Positions 58,588 through 64,000 of a stretch of DNA of 64,000 bases are shown piece by piece. Made by a program: the position numbers and the translations under genes. Source of the stretch: Saccharicrinis carchari (GTDB taxonomy: Bacteria; Bacteroidota; Bacteroidia; Bacteroidales; Marinilabiliaceae). Below the pieces are notes generated by a model that did no database searches, was not told the DNA's origin, and saw only the letters and a program-made list of their open reading frames with translations. The stretch lies in the NCBI RefSeq assembly GCF_900182605.1, contig NZ_FXTB01000007.1, positions 62,001 through 126,000 of the forward strand, read 5' to 3'. How positions within the stretch are numbered: position 1 is the stretch's first letter; every line of letters begins with the position of its first letter.

Positions 58588-58621
58588 TGAATAAAATGTC
58601 AATAAAAGACAGAAAAGAGAC

Positions 58622-58658
58622 AAGTCCTACACTTTCAATAAGTTGTAGGACTTTTTTT
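58622..58658 (+). terminator. Terminator-like hairpin before the integrase remnant
   Basis: AAGTCCTACA, 12-base loop, TGTAGGACTT then TTTTT. Perfect 10-base stem with U-run. It probably shields the integrase promoter region from read-through. Further right (58690-58800) there are several GTCACGATT/GTGAC words ahead of the integrase but no other gene. Confidence 0.8.
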
Positions 58659-58849
58659 ATGTCTTTATGTTTTGTCTGACTTACTTAATATGCCTGAAAA
58701 TGACACGAAATCGTGACTAAATTGTGACCAATAATTTTCAGGTAAAAAAAGGTCACGATTTGTCCAAAATTGACAGTACTTTGTCCGAGCTTGGCAGTCC
58801 TATAATTATTTCATTTTGAGATTGATAATGTAATTTTACAAATTAAAAA

Positions 58850-59150
58850 ATGATGATTATGAGAAGTACATTTAATGTTCTTTTTTTCCTAAAAAAGAAT
58901 GCAAAAAAGAAGGATGGAACAGCACCTATCGTGGCCAGAATTACCATTAATGGAAAAAACAGTCAATTCAACACCAAACAATTTATCACAAAAGATATCT
59001 GGAATGTTGAATTAAACAGAGTTAAAGGGTGGAATGCCGAAGCAAAAAAAATTAATGGTGTTTTGGATGAAATTAAATCTTCCCTCCGCAACCACTACAA
59101 TGATTAAAAACGTAAAGAAACGATTATTACAGCCGAAAAAGTAAAATAAA
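58850..59150 (+). pseudogene. Truncated tyrosine integrase (N-terminal arm-binding part)
   Basis: 85 open codons that match the start of Bacteroidota tyrosine integrases: FNVLFFLKKNAKKKDGTAPI, ARITINGKNSQFNTKQFITKDIWN and WNAEAKKINGVLDEIKSSLRNHY. Reading on past the TAA (59105-59107) gives KRKETIITAEKVK, the normal continuation of this domain, before another stop where the 59155 motif begins. The core-binding and catalytic domains (R-H-R-Y) are absent; an intact protein has about 400 residues. It is clearly a fragment of an element that used the adjacent tRNA-Ser. Confidence 0.8.
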
Positions 59151-59154
59151 CATC

Positions 59155-59178
59155 GGACAGAGTTCAGTTTACACTCCC
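59155..59178 (+). repeat. Copy 2 of the 24-base motif shared with 3568-3591
   Basis: GGACAGAGTTCA, G, TTTACACTCCC, one base different from copy 1, with similar flank (ACATAT against ACCTAT) on the right. It starts where the integrase reading frame breaks off. Probably the end of a lost insertion sequence. Confidence 0.5.
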
Positions 59179-59224
59179 ACATATTACCAGGGCAGGGTGC
59201 CATTTCCATTCATAAGCCTTCCTT

Positions 59225-62200
59225 TTACAATGGTTTGTTGGGAGCATTTAGTTTCACAAACTTTATTTCGGGCAGCACAATTTTTATTTCTTTTTCCGAA
59301 TCTTCTTTTTGCCAATAAACGATATAGTTCACATTTCCCTGGGCAAGCTGATAGCTTTTTTGTTGGTAGCGCTTTATCTCCTCTTTAAAACAAGCCGCGT
59401 ATTTAAGCACACAATTACCCGAAGCATCATAACAGCCTTCCTCATCCACGGTAAGCGCATCGCCGCTTTTAAGGGTATGTACAAATTTTTGGCGGTAGAT
59501 AAAATAATCGAGCCAGATGTGTTTATGTGTAAGCTGCACCACGAGTACGCTTGTTGCAGGATAAGCTACCTCATCGTTTATCCGGTTTATTCCGGAACAG
59601 GAAATATCGTCGAGGTAGTTACCGTTTAAATGTATTATCAGGTTTTCTTTGGCTCTGGTCATACCCACATAGAGCTCCCGCTTTTTGGCATCGGTATCGG
59701 GATGGATGCCGTTGAGCATCATAAACACATTATCGAACTCTTTACCCTTAGCCTTATGAATAGTGGAAACAAAAATGGTTTCACCGCGGGCACTCATAAA
59801 ATCCTCGAGCTTCGATTCCCGGACAAAAACCTCAAAGTCGGATTGGTATTTCTTCTTCGGATTACTTAATTCAAAATCCTTAATCAGATTTATGCAGATA
59901 TCTATTTTCGTACTTCCTTTGTACATGTTCCAGAGCTTACGTTTGGCGGCCTTCCAGTTTTCTTCGGAAATGGTGTACTTGTCGGCCGTAAAATCCAGCG
60001 CCCGGATAAAACAACGTACTTCGAGCAGGTTATACAAGCTAAAACCCTCATTGCTTTGTATGAGCCTGGCAGGCGTACCATAATGCAGCAGGAGCCCTGT
60101 TATTTGTTCGGCTTCGGCATTGGTATGCGTCAGCACGCAACTTGTTCCGCTAAGGGTGGCCGATAAAACACTTTGCACCACAGGTTCAATCAGGTTAGCC
60201 CCGGCATGTTTAACTATACTGAGCAAGCCAGTGTCCCGCGTTTGGGGTACGATGGGTATTGCTTTGAGGCGATGGGTAATTTTTTGAACAAACTGGTTTG
60301 TAAACTCAATCAAATTAGCCTTGCTGCGGTAATTTTCAACCAATTCCACTTTTTTCGCTTTCTGATGGGCGATAAACTGTTCGAGGTACCGGGCACTTGC
60401 CCCCCTGAACTCGTATATGTTCTGGTCGTCGTCGCCAACAGCTATCACCCGCATTTCTTCGTTGTGCTCCATCAGGGCTTTTATCAACTCAAACTCGTGC
60501 ATGTCCATATCCTGCGCCTCATCAACCACAAGCACTGCTTTGCTTATCCGGTTTGGCTCTATATCCTTATTGCGGATTTTTTCTACTGTGTTGCGGATGA
60601 TGGTTGACGACTTTTCGATGGAACCCACCTTGCCCAGCACATCGAAACAGTAGGCATGAAAAGTTTTAATTTCGATATAAGCGGCGGCATTGCCGATTAA
60701 TTGAAACAAGCGTTTTTTGAATTCGGTGGCTGCCGCCCTGGAAAAAGTGACCATCAGCAATTGTTCGTGCTTTACATCTTCCATCAGCAATAAGGAGGCA
60801 AGCTTATGCACCAGCACCCTTGTTTTGCCACTTCCGGGTCCCGCGGCCACAGCCATATAAGGCGAGCTTTTATCTTTAATAATGCCCAACTGGGCAGGCG
60901 ACAGCTCGCCGAATAGTTGCCTGAATTTGGACGGTGTGATGTTTCTTTTTATCTCGTCCTGCCTGCTCCCTTTAAAATACTTGTTCAGGAAAGATGCATA
61001 ATTAAGCTGAAAATAATCCTCAACAAATTGCAAAGCCTCCCTGTAATCGCTAATCATCTTTTTAGCGTATTCGCCTACGATATGAATCTGCTGTACCTTA
61101 TTTTCGTAATAATGATTTAACTTTCTGTAATCATCTACTTTATACCTTATTTTATTGTCCGCTTCGAGTCGCTCAATGGTTAAGGAATTGTACACCACCA
61201 AAAAACCGCCCTCAATTTTCAGGGCATCAATGCGCGAAAGATAAAACAGGGCATCTTCCACCTCGTCCAGGGAAATCCGGAGCTTAAATAAAGCATGCTG
61301 ATTTTCATATTCCTTTTTCAGCTCATGAACCGAAAAGGCCACCAAGACCTGTTGCGGGCTCGTGGTGGTATCGGAAGGACTCTCATTGCTTTTAGCGTAA
61401 AGGTAATCGACGATAAATCGGGCCAGTGCATGCCTTTTTTCCAGTTTCTGTTGTAATTCGGATTTTGAAAAGTTCGATAAAAGGGTCAGGTGGTTCCTTG
61501 AAAAATTGTGCTGTATACGCTTCAGCCAGTTTTTAATCGACCAAAAATTGATAATCGTTTTTATTTTATTGAGCGATACATCGGTACAGCCGTTTTCCAC
61601 GGCCTTCTCGTTCAGTTGCTTAAGGTTAAAAGCTTTTTCTTTCTGATCCAGTTGCATTACCAGGAACTGTTCTATTTTACCCATGGTAGTAACGATATGC
61701 AAGGAGCGGTTTCTGTTGTCGCTTCGATGAATAAAGGCGGTTAAATCTTTGGTATCGGCCAGTATATTTTCGGCACGCAACAAATTAATCACATTAATCA
61801 CTTCCTCTTTCACGATGCCTAAGTGGTCGGATATGTAATCCACCCTCGATTCGGCCACCTCCCCATCGGCGGCTTGCTTTCCGCTTTTGCTCGAAAACAG
61901 TTTTTTAATAATCCGGACAGCCTGTTCCCTCTGCCTTCCGGTAAACATTTCGGACCGGTTAATTTTCTGAATAGCCTCACTGGCACTTTTCGACAGGATG
62001 CTGTTAGCAAAAATTCTGGGCATATTCTGTCCCCGCTTCAGGTAGCCCGCCTCTTCGAGTGCGGAGATCGCTGTTGTTACCCTTGTTTCCATCTCCAGCA
62101 CATTGTCATCCCATCCGGCTTTGCGCGCAATCTCCAATGCCGAATTAGATACCCACTGCCTAAAACGGGTAAGGTCTTTAATTGCTTTCCAAATCTGCTG

Positions 62201-64000
62201 TATCTCTTTGATATTTAATTTGGTTTGATTCAGCAAAATAAAATGCTTGCTCAAATCCTCCTCGTTAAAAAGCACATAGCAATCGGCGGTGATGTGCTCA
62301 TCGCGGCCTGCCCGGCCCGCTTCCTGCACATAATTTTCGAGCGAGTCCGACAGTTCGAAATAAATCACCATGCCCACATCCTTTTTGTCCACGCCCATCC
62401 CAAAAGCCGATGTGGCCACCATCACGTCCACATTGCCACGAATAAAAGCATCCTGATTGTCCGATTTTTCCTGCTTATTCATTTTGCCATGGTAGGGCCG
62501 CGCCAAGTACCCATCGTTAGTCAGCCTTTCGGCTATTTGATAAGCTCTTCGGGTACGTGAAACATAGATAATGGTGGGGCATCTTTTGCCGTCGAGTAAC
62601 AGGCGTAAGGTATCGTACTTTTCTTCGTCGCTTTCCTTCGGAATCACCTGAAAACTCAGGTTGGGACGCGATACCTTTGCACTAAAGGTTTCAAACCTCA
62701 GGTTTAGTTTGTTGTAAAAATAATCCTTGATGTCCTGAATAACATTTTGCTTGGCAGTGGCCGTAAAGCAGGAAACAGGGATGCCGCTCTCCAGGTTTTT
62801 CTTCTCCTGCAACATCCCAATAAAGTCGCCGATATACAGGTAATCCACTCTAAAATCCTGCCCCCAGGCCGAAAAGCAATGTGCCTCGTCAATGACAAAG
62901 CGCACGATATTTCTACCGAGCAACAGGTGCTCGATCGACCGCGACCGGAGCGATTCGGGCGAAATATACAGGATGGAGGCAGCGCCGTTTTGGACCCGCT
63001 CGAAAGATTTAGCCCTTTCAATGGGATCCAGCAAGCCATTGATGGTAACCGCATCGGTAATATTTGCATTTTCCAGGTTATCTACCTGGTCTTTCATCAA
63101 CGACTGCAGCGGTGATATCACCACGGTGAGGCCTTTAACGCTCTCGCCGCTCATTAGTGCCGGCACCTGAAAGGTAACGGACTTACCCCCTCCGGTAGGA
63201 AAAACCGCCAACACCGACTTATTGGCAATGGCCGCCTTTACTGCCTGCTCCTGCAAGGCCACGCCATTATATCTTCTGTAAGCATCGAACCCGAAATACT
63301 TTTTTAAAGCCAGGTTGGCATCGAGCTTTTGCTTGCAATAGGCACAACCTTGCAGGCAAGGGTTGTTGCGCAGCAAAAACATGACCCTTTCCACTTCAGG
63401 ATAATTTTTAACAACCCACGGAGGTGTTAGCGAATACCTGCTGTTGGTATTGATTAAAGCCAGGCAATACGCCAGTGCAACGGGGGCATCCCGAACTATT
63501 TTTTTCAAATCCACATGCCGGCAAATACGCTGGTCAAAGTATTTGTGCGTCAGGCGGTATAAATCAGTGTTGAAAAGGGAATAACCCACGAAAGCAAAAA
63601 AGGCCGAAAACTCCTTTTTGTCTGCCAGCAGCGCATAATACACTTGCTTTAGGTCTTCATCCGTAGTCCGGAATGCCTCCACCTCATCCATAAACAGCTC
63701 CCGGGCTTTTATAGCATCGTTCAGCGGGTTGTTCAACTCCTCTGTTTGTAGTTTATCGTCCTTTAACAAGGCATGGTATGGTTGGGCGGGAAATAAAAGC
63801 GGCGATAAAAACAAGGTGTCGATGGCCCGGAATGGCGGTAGTGGCCCACGAACAGCCTGCCGGATAAATGGCAGGTCGTGCTTAATAATATTATGGCCGC
63901 ACACATACTCCTTATCCTGAATAAACTGCATCAGCCCGGACACAGCGCCCGTGTGTAATGTTAATCCGTTTCCGCTTATACCACCGATATCACGAATCAG
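59225..64000 (-). CDS. Exonuclease-RecQ-UvrD fusion helicase (5' end outside the window)
   Basis: At least 1591 residues; the frame is open to the right edge, so the true start is outside. Numbering from the GTG at 63943: DEDD exonuclease remainder at about 1-95 (N18 and D23 in GHNIIKHDLPF, D76 in PLNDAIKA), a cysteine knuckle CLQGCAYC (196-203), a RecQ helicase with FPTGGGKS (248-255), IDEAHCFSAWGQDF (351 on) and EAGRAGRDEH, a winged-helix and linker region (about 590-990), then a UvrD/Rep helicase with AAGPGSGKTR (about 1035), DEAQD (about 1141), GDDDQNIYEFRGA and STIHKAKGKEFD (about 1400). All ATPase motifs look intact. Two helicases of opposite superfamilies plus a nuclease in one chain suggest DNA repair or defence. 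Confidence 0.88.
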   Translation of the reverse strand: MIRDIGGISGNGLTLHTGAVSGLMQFIQDKEYVCGHNIIKHDLPFIRQAVRGPLPPFRAIDTLFLSPLLFPAQPYHALLKDDKLQTEELNNPLNDAIKARELFMDEVEAFRTTDEDLKQVYYALLADKKEFSAFFAFVGYSLFNTDLYRLTHKYFDQRICRHVDLKKIVRDAPVALAYCLALINTNSRYSLTPPWVVKNYPEVERVMFLLRNNPCLQGCAYCKQKLDANLALKKYFGFDAYRRYNGVALQEQAVKAAIANKSVLAVFPTGGGKSVTFQVPALMSGESVKGLTVVISPLQSLMKDQVDNLENANITDAVTINGLLDPIERAKSFERVQNGAASILYISPESLRSRSIEHLLLGRNIVRFVIDEAHCFSAWGQDFRVDYLYIGDFIGMLQEKKNLESGIPVSCFTATAKQNVIQDIKDYFYNKLNLRFETFSAKVSRPNLSFQVIPKESDEEKYDTLRLLLDGKRCPTIIYVSRTRRAYQIAERLTNDGYLARPYHGKMNKQEKSDNQDAFIRGNVDVMVATSAFGMGVDKKDVGMVIYFELSDSLENYVQEAGRAGRDEHITADCYVLFNEEDLSKHFILLNQTKLNIKEIQQIWKAIKDLTRFRQWVSNSALEIARKAGWDDNVLEMETRVTTAISALEEAGYLKRGQNMPRIFANSILSKSASEAIQKINRSEMFTGRQREQAVRIIKKLFSSKSGKQAADGEVAESRVDYISDHLGIVKEEVINVINLLRAENILADTKDLTAFIHRSDNRNRSLHIVTTMGKIEQFLVMQLDQKEKAFNLKQLNEKAVENGCTDVSLNKIKTIINFWSIKNWLKRIQHNFSRNHLTLLSNFSKSELQQKLEKRHALARFIVDYLYAKSNESPSDTTTSPQQVLVAFSVHELKKEYENQHALFKLRISLDEVEDALFYLSRIDALKIEGGFLVVYNSLTIERLEADNKIRYKVDDYRKLNHYYENKVQQIHIVGEYAKKMISDYREALQFVEDYFQLNYASFLNKYFKGSRQDEIKRNITPSKFRQLFGELSPAQLGIIKDKSSPYMAVAAGPGSGKTRVLVHKLASLLLMEDVKHEQLLMVTFSRAAATEFKKRLFQLIGNAAAYIEIKTFHAYCFDVLGKVGSIEKSSTIIRNTVEKIRNKDIEPNRISKAVLVVDEAQDMDMHEFELIKALMEHNEEMRVIAVGDDDQNIYEFRGASARYLEQFIAHQKAKKVELVENYRSKANLIEFTNQFVQKITHRLKAIPIVPQTRDTGLLSIVKHAGANLIEPVVQSVLSATLSGTSCVLTHTNAEAEQITGLLLHYGTPARLIQSNEGFSLYNLLEVRCFIRALDFTADKYTISEENWKAAKRKLWNMYKGSTKIDICINLIKDFELSNPKKKYQSDFEVFVRESKLEDFMSARGETIFVSTIHKAKGKEFDNVFMMLNGIHPDTDAKKRELYVGMTRAKENLIIHLNGNYLDDISCSGINRINDEVAYPATSVLVVQLTHKHIWLDYFIYRQKFVHTLKSGDALTVDEEGCYDASGNCVLKYAACFKEEIKRYQQKSYQLAQGNVNYIVYWQKEDSEKEIKIVLPEIKFVKLNAPNKPL

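Overview
The window looks like chromosome from a Bacteroidota (Bacteroidetes), most likely a free-living Bacteroidales/Marinilabiliales-type organism. This rests on the gene families present, on promoters of the TTTG-N18-20-TAnnTTTG type, on the near absence of Shine-Dalgarno leaders, and on tRNA genes without an encoded CCA. I see no rRNA, CRISPR array or intact insertion sequence.

Layout. 0-2.5 kb: a CPCC cysteine-rich protein, a PerR-type regulator with a peroxiredoxin behind it, and a single-domain response regulator. 2.8-3.9 kb: tRNA-Ser(UGA) followed by about 0.9 kb of decayed sequence that contains a short motif also found at 59.2 kb. 3.9-6.6 kb: an operon of a diverged PfkB-type kinase, a CBS-domain protein and an NhaD/ArsB-type permease. 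7-20 kb: a Nudix hydrolase, two secreted GH2 glycosidases, thioredoxin reductase, a transglutaminase-fold protein that has lost its catalytic residues, and an ExbB-ExbD-ExbD-TonB energising locus. 20-26 kb: YwbE, a membrane class III nucleotide cyclase, HtpG and an AbgT transporter. 26-28.4 kb: cupin, ferredoxin and glutamate dehydrogenase. 28.7-33.4 kb: a nitrosative-stress cluster (membrane protein, hemerythrin, Rrf2 regulator, ScdA/RIC repair protein, divergent quinol-type NO reductase) around a shared palindromic operator. 33.7-43.4 kb: VOC protein, diphthine-ammonia-ligase-like PP-loop enzyme, ClpB, an outer-membrane barrel protein, DPP-IV and a small exported protein. 43.4-47.6 kb: a large ABCG-like transporter with an unusual N-terminus, convergent with a SiaB-SiaC pair. 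47.7-57.2 kb: an operon of S41 protease, PnuC, NadR-type kinase and CysE, then GuaA, an EamA transporter, a PhnP-like hydrolase with a HAD phosphatase, and PurC. 57.2-64 kb: a lipoprotein, tRNA-Ser(GGA) with a duplicated 3' end and a broken integrase, and the C-terminal 1.59 kb codons of a giant exonuclease-RecQ-UvrD helicase that runs off the right edge.

Most of the window is ordinary housekeeping and stress-response chromosome. The parts most worth a second look are the right end (tRNA-Ser attachment scar, integrase remnant and the Exo-RecQ-UvrD fusion helicase), the diverged PfkB/CBS/antiporter operon, the symmetric operator between the NO-detoxification genes, the recurring TGACA/TGTCA half-sites ahead of trxB and htpG, and the ABC transporter with TerB-like and FHA-like N-terminal regions. 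No computation or database search was run; family names come from recognising motifs and order.
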